This document shows, one piece after another, positions 1 through 8,851 of a stretch of 56,096 bases of DNA; positions within the stretch are counted from its first letter, which is position 1; each line of letters begins with the position of its first letter. A program made the position numbers and the translations under genes. Location: the IMG/VR virus record IMGVR_UViG_3300021185_001851, positions 1 to 56,096 of that record; one strand, written 5' to 3'. Below the pieces are notes generated by a model. That model searched no databases. It was not told where the DNA came from and saw nothing but the letters and a program-made list of their open reading frames with translations. Source of the stretch: a virus.

Positions 1-599
1 TGATTAGGAGTTAGTATACCATATGCTAATCCAGGATGGCTTGAAGCATTTCTAAAAGGACCAGCATTAGTTTGACCTCTTCTTAAATCTTTATCAATTC
101 CTTGTTCACTTAATCTAAAACTAGCAGGGTGTTCAGGCCTACGCATGATATTTTTATCTGAAACATTCCATCTATTTCTATCGCCAATTGGCCTTACTAA
201 ACCTTCGTGTGTGGCTCCTGACGCAACTCCTGGCAATGCATGTGTTTTATCGTCATGTGGTACACATGCCCACCATACGCCTAAGTTTTTATCTCCATTA
301 ATAAAAGAGCATATTACAAACACATTTAAGTCTGGTGGAACATGCCATATACCATAGGCTCTATCTGTTTCTTCATAATCAACTGAACCTTTAACTGGCT
401 TCTCTGCTTGGTGGTTTGTTGATCCAGCAAAAGGAGGACAATACTTTACTCTTCTCCAATGATCTGGATTATTTTCATCTCCGAGAAACTCTTTGATATA
501 AACTTCAAGTACACCCATGCCATAGGGGTCTGCATTGTTTTTAATTTTACCAAGATACACTCCTGTAAAACTTTCTAAATCATATGGTCCTGTTGACAT
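1..599 (-). CDS. gp5: Baseplate hub protein gp5, N-terminal part (partial)
   Basis: The reading frame opens at an ATG at 599 and runs off the window edge, giving about 199 residues. The N-terminus (TGVYLGKIKNNADPYGMG, then WRRVKYCPPFAG and YGIWHVPPDLNVFVIC) has the look of the OB-fold that begins T4 gp5 and other central-spike proteins, with a later stretch typical of the gp5 linker. In T4 this protein sits with gp27 at the centre of the baseplate and carries a lysozyme domain for piercing peptidoglycan. No lysozyme part is visible because the gene is cut. It is the last visible gene of a minus-strand baseplate operon and follows its neighbour by one base, with a GGAG ribosome site. Family assignment is fairly secure; enzymatic activity cannot be judged. 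Confidence 0.75.
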   Translation of the reverse strand, partial: MSTGPYDLESFTGVYLGKIKNNADPYGMGVLEVYIKEFLGDENNPDHWRRVKYCPPFAGSTNHQAEKPVKGSVDYEETDRAYGIWHVPPDLNVFVICSFINGDKNLGVWWACVPHDDKTHALPGVASGATHEGLVRPIGDRNRWNVSDKNIMRRPEHPASFRLSEQGIDKDLRRGQTNAGPFRNASSHPGLAYGILTPN

Positions 600-600
600 A

Positions 601-2691
601 TTATACTCCTGCTTTTCCTGCTTCGTTTGCTTTTTTAAACTTTACATTTCTTTCTTTTTTGATCTTCTTCTGCATTGCTTCTTTTGCTTTTTGTCCTAAA
701 AGAGGATCTTTTGTTCCTTTTAACTTTGATGTAAACTTTCCACCTGTAAATGTATGTACAGTTGAAAAAATCCTATATACACCCGTAATCAAATCTTCTT
801 TGTCTAGGTCCATAAGGTCTTTGTCGTTTCTATCTGCACTTGGTACTCCGACTTCTAAGTAGACTGAATTATCTACATTTTGCCCAGCTGTTTTTGCTAA
901 GTGTTCTTTTAGTGCTTCCTTGTAGTTTCCTATATTTTCGATATAAAAATTTATGTCATCTTGTACTGGTGCTTTTCCTTCTACTCCTGCTGGTGTTTGG
1001 TGTAGCCAAAACGGATCTCCTAAAACATCAAAATCTAATGTTATTAAATCTCCACTACCTGCACTTGCACCAGCATGTAATTGTTTAAACAAATGTTTTG
1101 AAACAAACTCTGCTCTTTTGCCTTCTGATTGTGTATCTTTTGTTTTACCTTGTGTATTAGTTGGAGTAAACATAGTCTTATAGATATTTGCTTCTTTTTC
1201 TTGTGCTTTATTTACATCAGGTTCTGTTAAATCTTCAGCAAATCTAAAAGGAGCAAGTTTTTCATCTTGTATTCTTTTTATTGTCGCTTCATCTCTTCTT
1301 TTATTTTCAGCATTTTGTTTTCTTGCAACTTCTCTTAATTCCTTGGCTGATGGTTTGTTCTTTGTAGTTTTTGCTTGTGGAACAGAAAGGTCATTAATTA
1401 TTGACAGAGGAATTCTCCAAAGGTTATTAAACTTAAGATCTAAGTTTAATATTTCAGTATTTTCTCCTGAATAAATCCACTTATATGCTTTTCTAATAAG
1501 TCCGTTTTCAATATAATCATCAATCCTAGCAGATACATCATCTATAGATGAAGTCTGTTCTAATTCATTAGGATCCATAAGATCTTTGGCTAAAGCCCTT
1601 GCACCTACGAATACTTCTACATCTACTGCTTCTTTCATTCGTTTAGCATCAAATGAATCTTTGCCTTGTACAGTAACTCCTGTAACAACTAGTATTGACT
1701 TCTTTAACTTTTTAAGAGACTCTGGTTTTGGTTTTACACTTTCTTGGTCAAATGCATCATTTGTTAAATATTTTACAAGCTCTGGCGAAGTGCCAAACAT
1801 TTGATGTATAAACCCTTGTATTGTTTCTCCTGGTGCTAGTGCAATATTACCATCCGTAAATATACTCATAAAAAAGCCTTCGCTTTTTGTTGCAATTAGT
1901 TTTGAATCAAAATCAAATTTTAATTTCTTTAGTGTGTCGCAAACATAAAATTTATAGGTGTCTGCTTTTTCTTGTATTCCGTCTTTAACTAATTCTTTTT
2001 GGTACTTGTTTAATCCAGTTTCTAATCTTGTAATAAGACCTTGTATATTATTCTGTTTACTATTATCATTGTCTTTGTCAACAGATACACCTTTTTCTAT
2101 TTTCAACACTTCTGTATTACTAGAAGAACCTAAGTTTGTTACTAGTTGTAAACTATATGTTGAACCTCTTAAATCTAGACTCATTTCTAAATCAGTAATT
2201 GTAACATACCATTTATAGACCATTTCGTTACCTAATCCATCTTTGCATATAACTGGCATGTCGTTTTCGTAACCCTTGAAGTTTACTTCTAATAAAAATA
2301 TTGCTTCTTGAGAATTAGGATAGTTAAACGATCTTGCAGACTTTGCAATCATCTCTGGTAGTTTAGCACCCAAAGGTTCAGTTATTCCCATTTTAAATGT
2401 ATGATCTATTGCAGACATATAAAAGGGTTGTGGGTGTCCAGGATTAGCTGTTGTTATTTCAAGCGATTCTAATACAATCGAACCAACTGATGCCGAGTCT
2501 AATACTTTAATCCCTCTTCCGTGATTAAATGATCTTTCTTTTATTTTAAGTGTTCTTTCGTCGCTGGGCATCATAGTTAACACTATATTATAGGTATAAC
2601 TAGGATATGCTAATAAAGGATTATCTCCTACTTCACTAGCAAGTTTTGGAGGAGCTTGAATTGACTCAGGTGCAAGTTTCGCTATGGCCAT
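601..2691 (-). CDS. Baseplate-region structural protein, 696 aa
   Basis: A long soluble protein with no signal peptide or membrane segment. It lies between the gp53-like wedge gene and gp5 on the same strand, separated by one or two bases, so it is almost certainly part of the baseplate operon. Residues 1-200 look like a beta-rich structural domain. The middle is mixed alpha/beta, and about residues 450-520 and the C-terminal 30 residues are rich in Lys and charged helices. T4 encodes hub protein gp27 as the partner of gp5, and by position this could be its much larger counterpart, but I see no diagnostic motif. The safest reading is a virion baseplate protein of unknown exact role. Confidence 0.6.
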   Translation of the reverse strand: MAIAKLAPESIQAPPKLASEVGDNPLLAYPSYTYNIVLTMMPSDERTLKIKERSFNHGRGIKVLDSASVGSIVLESLEITTANPGHPQPFYMSAIDHTFKMGITEPLGAKLPEMIAKSARSFNYPNSQEAIFLLEVNFKGYENDMPVICKDGLGNEMVYKWYVTITDLEMSLDLRGSTYSLQLVTNLGSSSNTEVLKIEKGVSVDKDNDNSKQNNIQGLITRLETGLNKYQKELVKDGIQEKADTYKFYVCDTLKKLKFDFDSKLIATKSEGFFMSIFTDGNIALAPGETIQGFIHQMFGTSPELVKYLTNDAFDQESVKPKPESLKKLKKSILVVTGVTVQGKDSFDAKRMKEAVDVEVFVGARALAKDLMDPNELEQTSSIDDVSARIDDYIENGLIRKAYKWIYSGENTEILNLDLKFNNLWRIPLSIINDLSVPQAKTTKNKPSAKELREVARKQNAENKRRDEATIKRIQDEKLAPFRFAEDLTEPDVNKAQEKEANIYKTMFTPTNTQGKTKDTQSEGKRAEFVSKHLFKQLHAGASAGSGDLITLDFDVLGDPFWLHQTPAGVEGKAPVQDDINFYIENIGNYKEALKEHLAKTAGQNVDNSVYLEVGVPSADRNDKDLMDLDKEDLITGVYRIFSTVHTFTGGKFTSKLKGTKDPLLGQKAKEAMQKKIKKERNVKFKKANEAGKAGV

Positions 2692-2692
2692 T

Positions 2693-2983
2693 TTAAATTC
2701 CGTCTGTGCTAGTAAGTACCTCTAGTACTGTTCCAGCTTTTAAATCTCTAATAGGATCAACAAGTGCATTTCTATTGAGCATTGCAATAGTCCACCAATA
2801 CTTACTGTTACCATATAAATCATAACTTAGTTTGTCTGGTCTATGTGCCTGAGCTGGTGTAACTATATGTTGTTGGGTTTCGGTCCCAGGTGATACTAAA
2901 TCGTCGACTGTCTGTGCATTATAGATATCTAAGAAAAAGTCTTTAACTTTTGTATTTCCGTAATGTGCTTTGCCTGTTGCCAT
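2693..2983 (-). CDS. gp53: Baseplate wedge protein, gp53/LysM-like
   Basis: A 96-residue protein whose central part (RPDKLSYDLYGNSKYWW, followed by AMLNRNALVDPIRDL and a GTVLEV strand) matches the LysM-like fold shared by gp53-type baseplate wedge proteins and small tail proteins of other contractile systems. T4 gp53 is about twice as long, so this is a short form reduced to the core domain. Its start overlaps the stop of the upstream gene by one base (TAATG), which suggests translational coupling. It should act in joining wedges around the hub. The family call is good; equivalence to T4 gp53 rather than another LysM-type baseplate protein is inferred. Confidence 0.68.
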   Translation of the reverse strand: MATGKAHYGNTKVKDFFLDIYNAQTVDDLVSPGTETQQHIVTPAQAHRPDKLSYDLYGNSKYWWTIAMLNRNALVDPIRDLKAGTVLEVLTSTDGI

Positions 2984-3582
2984 TAAATATATCCTTTGCC
3001 TAATAGTTTACCTGATGCAAAATCCTCTAACTTAAAGTCTTTAACTACTTCAAGTGGGCTAAGTTGAACAAGTAATGTTACGGAGATATCAAATAATACA
3101 GGTACTGTCTGAAATCCATCTGCCATGCTTACTGTAATGTAATCTACGTCCTGTGGATAATCAAAAGAAAACGATTGTACTACAACTGGTGTATTATTAT
3201 AAAGCCCGTAAGCATTTAGTCTTCCAATTGGAGGAGGCGTTCCTCTTGTTTCTTTTTCTTGTTTTCTACCATAAAACATCATAGTAGATGTTCTTAACAA
3301 ATGTATTGCATTTAATGCTCTGCGTCCTTCTTTTTCATCTCTACTAACAAAAGGTCCACTAATTGATATTGAAGGAACTTTTCTATTACCAAACGCACTT
3401 GGTTGATAATTTGTATGTTGTAATTCAATAGTATTATAGTTAACTTCAATAGATTGTGTTATTCTCGGAGTATAGTCCCATTCAATAATATTAGTGTTAA
3501 AAGCCGCATTATCCGAAGTTGGTGTAACTTCAGGCTTTAGTGCTTTAAACGATAATTTTACTTTATCCGCAACTTGAGCCAT
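2983..3582 (-). CDS. Tail-tube-fold baseplate protein, gp48-like candidate
   Basis: A 199-residue beta-rich protein with features common to tube-cap and tube-initiator proteins of T4-like marine phages: an N-terminal IEWDYTPRITQSIEVNYN strand region, a helix containing ALNAIHLLRT, a GTPPPIGRLNAYG segment and the strand VVVQSFSFDYPQDVDYI. It sits directly upstream of the gp53-like gene in the minus-strand baseplate operon. In T4, gp48 and gp54 nucleate the tail tube on the baseplate and have domains related to tube protein gp19; this is the most likely role here. The family link is from remembered motif similarity and position, so the exact T4 counterpart is uncertain. Confidence 0.5.
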   Translation of the reverse strand: MAQVADKVKLSFKALKPEVTPTSDNAAFNTNIIEWDYTPRITQSIEVNYNTIELQHTNYQPSAFGNRKVPSISISGPFVSRDEKEGRRALNAIHLLRTSTMMFYGRKQEKETRGTPPPIGRLNAYGLYNNTPVVVQSFSFDYPQDVDYITVSMADGFQTVPVLFDISVTLLVQLSPLEVVKDFKLEDFASGKLLGKGYI

Positions 3583-3583
3583 G

Positions 3584-4234
3584 TTATGTTAGCCTCCTGC
3601 TAAAAATACTAAGGATCTTTTTCTGTAAACCTTCGTCTGCGTTTGGGTATAGATCTTTTACAATTCTTTCTTGTTCCTCTGTACTTCCGCTTGCAAACAT
3701 ACTTCTAATCTCTGATGCACTTCCTGCTGTTTGCCCTGCAACTGTAAACTTATAATCTTTAACAGGATATATGTACCCATGTCCAGGGCGTTCTGTTCCT
3801 TCACCTTTGTCGTTTGTAAAAGGTTTCATCTTACCACCTGTGTACTTTTGAAAATAAGAAGGCGAACCATTTTTTAATGGTGTGAACTGAAATCTAGGAT
3901 CTTCTTGCATATCCTTTGATCCTACTCCAAATACCATAACATCTGTGTTAGGATCAAGACCTAATGCAGTTGGTAATATCTTTGGATTATAAGGAACCGG
4001 TTCTTCAATAACCTGGCTTGGATTAATACCCGTTGCTTGTATCATTGCTTTTTTCTCGTCAAAAGAAAAAGGACTCTTATTCGGCTCTACTTTGCCGCTA
4101 GAAGCGATATAAGTATTGTTAATGCCAAACTTAGACGCTAGTTCTTTATATGCAGAAGCATGTCCATGATGGAACGGATGAAACCTTCCACCATAAATGG
4201 CAATTACTTGGGGTTGCAAATCACTAATTTTCAT
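3584..4234 (-). CDS. HIGH-type nucleotidyltransferase (cytidylyltransferase/NMN adenylyltransferase fold)
   Basis: The N-terminus has the class-defining signature GGRFHPFHHGH (residues 15-25), where the HxGH histidines bind nucleotide phosphates. SASEIRSMF (172-180) fits the second conserved site, usually (S/T)xxR. This fold transfers a nucleotide onto a phosphate group; substrates in the family include NMN, nicotinate mononucleotide, FMN, pantetheine phosphate and choline phosphate, and the sequence does not say which applies. The gene is first in the minus-strand baseplate operon and has its own late-type promoter (4254-4261), so it is expressed with virion genes. Similar genes are common accessory genes in marine T4-like phages. 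Fold certain, substrate unknown. Confidence 0.82.
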   Translation of the reverse strand: MKISDLQPQVIAIYGGRFHPFHHGHASAYKELASKFGINNTYIASSGKVEPNKSPFSFDEKKAMIQATGINPSQVIEEPVPYNPKILPTALGLDPNTDVMVFGVGSKDMQEDPRFQFTPLKNGSPSYFQKYTGGKMKPFTNDKGEGTERPGHGYIYPVKDYKFTVAGQTAGSASEIRSMFASGSTEEQERIVKDLYPNADEGLQKKILSIFSRRLT

Positions 4235-4253
4235 GTTATAATATCTCCAACTA

Positions 4254-4261
4254 TATTTACC
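4254..4261 (-). promoter_or_regulatory. Late promoter, GGTAAATA
   Basis: The minus strand reads GGTAAATA about 20 bases upstream of the nucleotidyltransferase start, followed by a GGAG ribosome site. The TAAATA core is that of T4 late promoters (TATAAATA) and recurs upstream of most virion operons in this window. Confidence 0.6.
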
Positions 4262-4288
4262 GTTTTTATAAAGTGGGTAGATAACCTA

Positions 4289-4317
4289 TTGACAATAAGA
4301 ACAATATTTGCTATACT
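4289..4317 (+). promoter_or_regulatory. Host sigma70-type promoter for gp55
   Basis: TTGACA at 4289-4294 and TATACT at 4312-4317 are separated by 17 bases, a near-consensus sigma70 promoter. Transcription would start near 4324, leaving a short leader with AAGGA before the ATG at 4338. It is divergent from the late promoter at 4254. Confidence 0.85.
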
Positions 4318-4337
4318 AATGAAAATAAGGAATTAAT

Positions 4338-5306
4338 ATGACAACTAATCTAAAAAACGTATACTTAAAGAATAAAGACTTACTTCTTCAGATCCATAAA
4401 AGCAAACTTCAGTTTTGCTGGAAAGAAGATAGGAAATATGGTGATTATGATATCATTTTGCATGACCTAAAACATTTCCATAATCGCAAGACTATAGCAT
4501 TTCCGGAAGGAGCTCTTAACATTGCAAAGGCTACTCGAGCCAAAAGATTTGCAGAAGCACTTCATAAAGAGGCTATTAAGCAATGGGAAGAAGAAGGAAA
4601 ACGTCCTAGCAAGAAACCAAAAATGGATCAATTTATGGTACCAACAAAATCTATTTCTAACGATGAAATAGTGGTTAGGCTCATGGATTGGGATCATATT
4701 CCAGAAGAACCAGGACGTAAGACTAATCCTAAAACACCTGCAGATTACAGAGCTAAAGTTAACTTTCCTCCTTTTAAACATTATGTTAAGGAAGACGGAG
4801 AGTGGAAAGAAGTAGTTCGTAGTCATTGGAAAGGTGATTTAGAAACTGGCCACTTTAGTATTGATCATGGAAAGATTACTAATAGGCTTGGCGCAATGTT
4901 TCTAAAATTATGTGAACGTTATAGTTTACGAAGTAACTGGAGAGGATATAGTTATATTGACGAAATGAGAGGACAGGCTCTTATACAATTAACGCAGATT
5001 GCTTTACAATTTGATGAGAGCAAGAGTCAAAACCCGTTTGCTTATTATACTGCCGCCGTAACTAATAGTTTTACTCGAGTATTAAATGTTGAAAAGAGAC
5101 AACGTGATATACGTGACGATTTACTACAAGAAGCAGGGCAAACTCCAAGTTGGACCAGACAAGCAGAGCATATTGAAAAAGTAAAAGCAGAAGTTGAAAG
5201 AGCTCTTGCTTTAAAAGAAGCAGAGAAAGCAGAAAAAGAAAAAGAAGAAAAAGAACCATTATCAGAGATGATTGGACATAATAATCCGCCACCAGAATTT
5301 CAGTAA
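4338..5306 (+). CDS. gp55: Late-transcription sigma factor gp55
   Basis: The region around residues 190-275 carries the gp55 signature: LKLCERYSLRSNWRGY, YIDEMRGQAL, FDESKSQNPFAYYTAAVTN and a basic RQRDIRDDLL helix, corresponding to sigma region 2 in this minimal sigma family. T4 gp55 directs host RNA polymerase to TATAAATA late promoters together with gp33 and the sliding clamp. At 322 residues it is much longer than T4 gp55 (about 185): it has a long N-terminal extension (1-185), a Lys/Glu-rich helix (about 284-308) and a distinct tail, MIGHNNPPPEFQ. It is driven by a strong host-type promoter, so it would be made before late genes. Assignment is confident. Confidence 0.9.
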   Translation: MTTNLKNVYLKNKDLLLQIHKSKLQFCWKEDRKYGDYDIILHDLKHFHNRKTIAFPEGALNIAKATRAKRFAEALHKEAIKQWEEEGKRPSKKPKMDQFMVPTKSISNDEIVVRLMDWDHIPEEPGRKTNPKTPADYRAKVNFPPFKHYVKEDGEWKEVVRSHWKGDLETGHFSIDHGKITNRLGAMFLKLCERYSLRSNWRGYSYIDEMRGQALIQLTQIALQFDESKSQNPFAYYTAAVTNSFTRVLNVEKRQRDIRDDLLQEAGQTPSWTRQAEHIEKVKAEVERALALKEAEKAEKEKEEKEPLSEMIGHNNPPPEFQ

Positions 5307-5316
5307 GGAGTAATAA

Positions 5317-5700
5317 ATGACAAATCCATTTGAAGACCAGGAACGTTTTATGTTAGCATGTGATCAAACTGTTGCAGAAGAAAACATTCCACAATACCAG
5401 CTATACCTTTCGTTAATTAACGAAGAAGCAAAGGAGTTAGTTGATGCAATTAAAGCCAGTGATAAACAGGAACAATTAGATGCCTTAATTGATATTCTTG
5501 TTGTTACAATTGGCGCAATCCATTCTATGGGAGCCGATGGCGAAGGTGCTTGGAGCGAAGTAATGTCTACAAACTTTGCCAAAATTGATGAAGTAACTGG
5601 TAAAGTTAATAAAAGAAGTGACGGTAAAATTCTTAAGCCAAAAGATTGGGAAAGCCCAAAATTGGAGCAATATTTACAAAGGAAACTCGAAGATGAATAG
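5317..5700 (+). CDS. MazG-like NTP pyrophosphohydrolase
   Basis: A 127-residue all-alpha protein with the MazG/phosphoribosyl-ATP pyrophosphatase pattern: NEEAKELVDAI (35-45, the ExxE metal-binding helix) followed by LDALIDILVVTIGAI (54-68, with the second set of acidic residues). Enzymes of this family hydrolyse nucleoside triphosphates, or related nucleotides such as dUTP or ppGpp analogues, to monophosphate and pyrophosphate. It is 10 bases downstream of gp55 with an AAGGAG site, so it is in the same early operon. It may clean nucleotide pools or alter host alarmone signalling; the substrate cannot be read from sequence. Confidence 0.75.
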   Translation: MTNPFEDQERFMLACDQTVAEENIPQYQLYLSLINEEAKELVDAIKASDKQEQLDALIDILVVTIGAIHSMGADGEGAWSEVMSTNFAKIDEVTGKVNKRSDGKILKPKDWESPKLEQYLQRKLEDE

Positions 5701-5851
5701 AGCATTAGAACGACTCGAATATAAACACAAAGTTCTTAAGAAACTTGTTGAGGGTGCAACAGGAGACCTTGTACAAAAACTAAAGAAAGAAAAACTTTTT
5801 ATAAAAGATCAGTTAGTTAGAGCTAGACAACAAGCAAAAGAAGTGTTATAA
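5693..5851 (+). CDS. Small coiled-coil protein, DUF465/YdcH-like
   Basis: A 52-residue protein starting at the ATG at 5693, which overlaps the end of the MazG-like gene by eight bases and is preceded by AAAGGA. A longer open frame begins at 5618 but has no ribosome site. The sequence is a charged helix pair ending in LKKEKLFIKDQL, very like the DUF465 (YdcH) signature LKKEKLRLKDEI. The function of that family is unknown; members are small helical hairpins found in proteobacteria and phages. It is part of the gp55 operon. Confidence 0.65.
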   Translation: MNRALERLEYKHKVLKKLVEGATGDLVQKLKKEKLFIKDQLVRARQQAKEVL

Positions 5852-5857
5852 TATAGA

Positions 5858-6880
5858 ATGAATCAACCTTTTAAGAAAGCCGCATATTTTACGGATATTC
5901 ATTTTGGTTTAAGAAATAACAGTCGAGCTCATAATGATGACTGTGAAAACTTTATCAAGTGGTTTGTAGAAGAAGCTCACAAAGAAGGATGCGAAACTTG
6001 TATCTTTGGTGGCGATTGGCATAATAGCCGTAGTAATATTAATGTTAGTACACTTAATTATACTACCACAAATTTAGAATACTTGAGCCAAAACTTTGAA
6101 AATGTCTATGTGATTATGGGCAATCATGACTTGGCTTATAGAGAAAAACGAGAAATTAATTCTCTGCCTTTTGGCGAATATTTGACAAATTTGCATATTA
6201 TTAATGAACTTACTACTATTGGTGACATGACTATTGTTCCTTGGTTAGTTGGTGAAGAATGGACAGAAATGAGAAATATACATTCTCGTTACATATTTGG
6301 ACACTTTGAACTTCCTCGTTTTAAAATGAATGCTATGGTAGAGATGCCGGACCATGGAGGGCTAAATGGGGATCATTTTCCTAATCAGGAATTTGTATTC
6401 AGCGGACACTTTCATAAGAGGCAAAGAAGAGGAAATGTAATCTACACAGGTAATGCTTTCCCTCATAATTTTGCTGATGCAGGTGATGACGAAAGAGGCA
6501 TGATGATACTTCCTTATGGTGGAGAGTATGTATTTAGACAGTGGCCAGATGCTCCTAAATTTAAAACTATGTCGTTGACACATGCAATTGACAACCATAC
6601 ACATTTGTTTGATCATACAACTTTTGCTCGTATTACTATTGATGTTGATATTAGTTACGAAGAAGCATCTTATATCAAAGAAAAGTGGTATAACGAATAT
6701 GGAATGCGTGAATTATCTCTTATACCAAATGCTAAGGAAGAACATTCTAAAGAATGGGATGGCGGAGAAATTAAATTTGAAAGTGTTGATGCTATTGTTC
6801 TAAATCAAATTCAATCTATTGATTCTGATGTAATAGATAGAAAATTATTAACAGAAATATACCAAGGATTGAATAAATGA
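5858..6880 (+). CDS. gp47: Recombination endonuclease subunit gp47 (Mre11/SbcD-like)
   Basis: A 340-residue metallophosphatase with the Mre11 motif series: TDIHFG (D13, H15), GGDWH (D53), GNHD (N89-D91), and later GHFE and SGHFHKR histidines (about 147 and 183-186). With gp46 it forms the nuclease-ATPase complex that resects DNA ends, producing 3-prime single strands for UvsX-driven recombination-dependent replication. Its stop overlaps the gp46 start by four bases (ATGA), consistent with equimolar coupled translation. All metal-binding motifs are present and the length is close to T4 gp47 (339). Confident. Confidence 0.93.
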   Translation: MNQPFKKAAYFTDIHFGLRNNSRAHNDDCENFIKWFVEEAHKEGCETCIFGGDWHNSRSNINVSTLNYTTTNLEYLSQNFENVYVIMGNHDLAYREKREINSLPFGEYLTNLHIINELTTIGDMTIVPWLVGEEWTEMRNIHSRYIFGHFELPRFKMNAMVEMPDHGGLNGDHFPNQEFVFSGHFHKRQRRGNVIYTGNAFPHNFADAGDDERGMMILPYGGEYVFRQWPDAPKFKTMSLTHAIDNHTHLFDHTTFARITIDVDISYEEASYIKEKWYNEYGMRELSLIPNAKEEHSKEWDGGEIKFESVDAIVLNQIQSIDSDVIDRKLLTEIYQGLNK

Positions 6881-8646
6881 TTATATTCAAGAATATTACA
6901 ATAAAAAACTTTATGAGTGTTGGTAATGTTACTCAGGCATTAAACTTAGACAAAGATGGTTTGACTCTTGTACTAGGAAATAACTTAGATTTAGGTGGCG
7001 ATGGAGCTCGTAATGGTGTTGGTAAAACAACTATTGTTAATGCTTTGTCTTTTGCACTTTATGGTGATGCATTAACTACAATCCGTAAACATAACCTAAT
7101 TAACAAAACTAATGGCAAGAATATGCTTGTTACATTAGAGTTTGAAAAGAACGGCGAAAAGTTTAAAATTGAACGTGGACGTAGTCCAAATGTCTTACAT
7201 TTTTATATTAACGATAGTAAGTTAGGTGATGTAACAGATGAAGGACAAGGCGAAAATAGAGTTACACAAAAAGAAATAGATAGGCTTATTGGCATGGGCA
7301 AAGAAATGTTCAAACACCTTGTTGCATTGAACACTTATACACAACCTTTCTTATCTTTACGGGCCAATGAACAACGAGAAATTATTGAAGAACTTCTCGG
7401 TATTACACAACTTAGTGAAAAAGCTGACATACTTAAAGAAGGTATTAGAAATACTAAGGATCTGGTTAAAGATGAAGAATCAAGGCATCGTGCATTAGAA
7501 GAAAGTAATGCTAGAGTTAAGTCTACTATTGACGATTTAAAAAGACGTAGCAGGACATGGGCTAAGAAAAAAGATGCTGACTTAACTAATTTGTTGGCTG
7601 GTATTACAGAGTTAGAATCAACAGATATTGATGCAGAACTTGCATCTCACAGGGCATTAGAAGTTTTTAAAGAAAACGATAATCGCCTAAAGTTAGCCAA
7701 TAAAGAACTTGCTTCTAGACAGAGTAATATTAATAAACTTAAGGAATCTTTTAAATTATCTGAAAATAATTTAGTATCTTTAAAGGATAATAAGTGCCAT
7801 ACTTGTGGTACTAAGTTACAAGACGAAAAGCAAAAAACTTTAATAACAGAATCTAACAATATGCTAAATCAGATTAAAGATGCTCTTAAAGAAGAACATG
7901 GTCTTTTAGCACAAGCAGATATTGCTGTTCGAGATATTGGAGATATGGGTACAAGACCTAGTACAAAATATTTGAATATTGAAGAAGCAATTAAACACCA
8001 GAGTAATTTAGAAAACTTAAAAAGTACTCTGGTAAACAAGGAAGGAGAGGCAGATCCTTACCAGGAGCAAATAGAAGCTCTTGAAACTACTGCCCTTGCA
8101 GAAATATCATGGGAGAACATGAATGAGTATACAAAACTGCAAGAACACCAAGAATTTTTGTTAAAATTGCTTACTAACAAGGACTCATTTGTCCGTAAAC
8201 GCATTATCGAGCAGAATTTAGCATATTTGAACCACAGACTAGGTTATTACTTGGATAAGTTACAATTACCACATGAAGTGGAATTTAAAAGCGACTTAGA
8301 GGTTGACATTACTCAATTGGGTCAAACATTTGATTTTGACAACCTAAGCAGGGGAGAACGTAACAGGTTAATCTTAGCTCTAAGTTGGAGTTTTAGAGAT
8401 GTGTATGAGAGTTTCACAGAACCTATGAATTTATTGTTTATTGATGAATTAGTAGACTCAGGCATGGACCAAGTTGGTATTGAGTTATCAATGAGTGTCT
8501 TAAAGAAAATGGGCCGTGAAATGAAACGTAATGTCTTTTTAATCAGCCATCGAGACGAACTCGCTGGTCGTGTAAACAACGTACTAATGGTTGTTAAGCA
8601 AAATGGTTTTACCGAGCTTGACAATTCTACTGAAATTATTTTATAA
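6877..8646 (+). CDS. gp46: Recombination endonuclease subunit gp46 (Rad50/SbcC-like)
   Basis: A 589-residue SMC-like ATPase. The Walker A region (GARNGVGKTT, about 43-52) is N-terminal, two coiled-coil arms flank a zinc-hook CHTCG near residue 307, and the signature LSRGERNRL (about 490) and Walker B LLFIDE (about 518) are C-terminal, the canonical Rad50 order. It partners gp47 in DNA end processing for recombination, repair and replication restart. It is slightly longer than T4 gp46 (560). All elements needed for ATP-driven clamp activity are intact. Confidence 0.93.
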   Translation: MIIFKNITIKNFMSVGNVTQALNLDKDGLTLVLGNNLDLGGDGARNGVGKTTIVNALSFALYGDALTTIRKHNLINKTNGKNMLVTLEFEKNGEKFKIERGRSPNVLHFYINDSKLGDVTDEGQGENRVTQKEIDRLIGMGKEMFKHLVALNTYTQPFLSLRANEQREIIEELLGITQLSEKADILKEGIRNTKDLVKDEESRHRALEESNARVKSTIDDLKRRSRTWAKKKDADLTNLLAGITELESTDIDAELASHRALEVFKENDNRLKLANKELASRQSNINKLKESFKLSENNLVSLKDNKCHTCGTKLQDEKQKTLITESNNMLNQIKDALKEEHGLLAQADIAVRDIGDMGTRPSTKYLNIEEAIKHQSNLENLKSTLVNKEGEADPYQEQIEALETTALAEISWENMNEYTKLQEHQEFLLKLLTNKDSFVRKRIIEQNLAYLNHRLGYYLDKLQLPHEVEFKSDLEVDITQLGQTFDFDNLSRGERNRLILALSWSFRDVYESFTEPMNLLFIDELVDSGMDQVGIELSMSVLKKMGREMKRNVFLISHRDELAGRVNNVLMVVKQNGFTELDNSTEIIL

Positions 8647-8656
8647 GGAGAATAAT

Positions 8657-8851
8657 ATGACAGACCCAAGAGATTCAGCTCACCATATAGCACTAATGGA
8701 AAATATGGATACTTATATGGCAGAGAACAGAAAGTTTGTAGAAAAGGGAGTTAAGGCTTCTGCAACTAGAGCTCGTAAAGCTCTTCAGGCTATTGCTGTT
8801 GCTGTTAAAGAAAGACGTAAAGAAATCACAGAAGAGAAAAACGCACTTTAA
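8657..8851 (+). CDS. Small basic histone H1-like protein
   Basis: A 64-residue protein beginning at the ATG at 8657, ten bases after gp46, with an AAGGAG ribosome site. Its C-terminal half (KASATRARKALQAIAVAVKERRKEI) resembles the short conserved segment of bacterial Hc1-like histone proteins, which bind DNA through Lys/Arg/Ala helices. The N-terminal third is polar and acidic. Placement between gp46 and a nuclease fits a DNA-associated role, but binding is inferred. Its stop overlaps the next start by one base (TAATG). Confidence 0.6.
   Translation: MTDPRDSAHHIALMENMDTYMAENRKFVEKGVKASATRARKALQAIAVAVKERRKEITEEKNAL

Noticed and set aside
5618-5692. Longer N-terminus for the DUF465-like gene
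   Set aside because: The extension lies inside the MazG-like gene and lacks a ribosome site, while the ATG at 5693 has AAAGGA.
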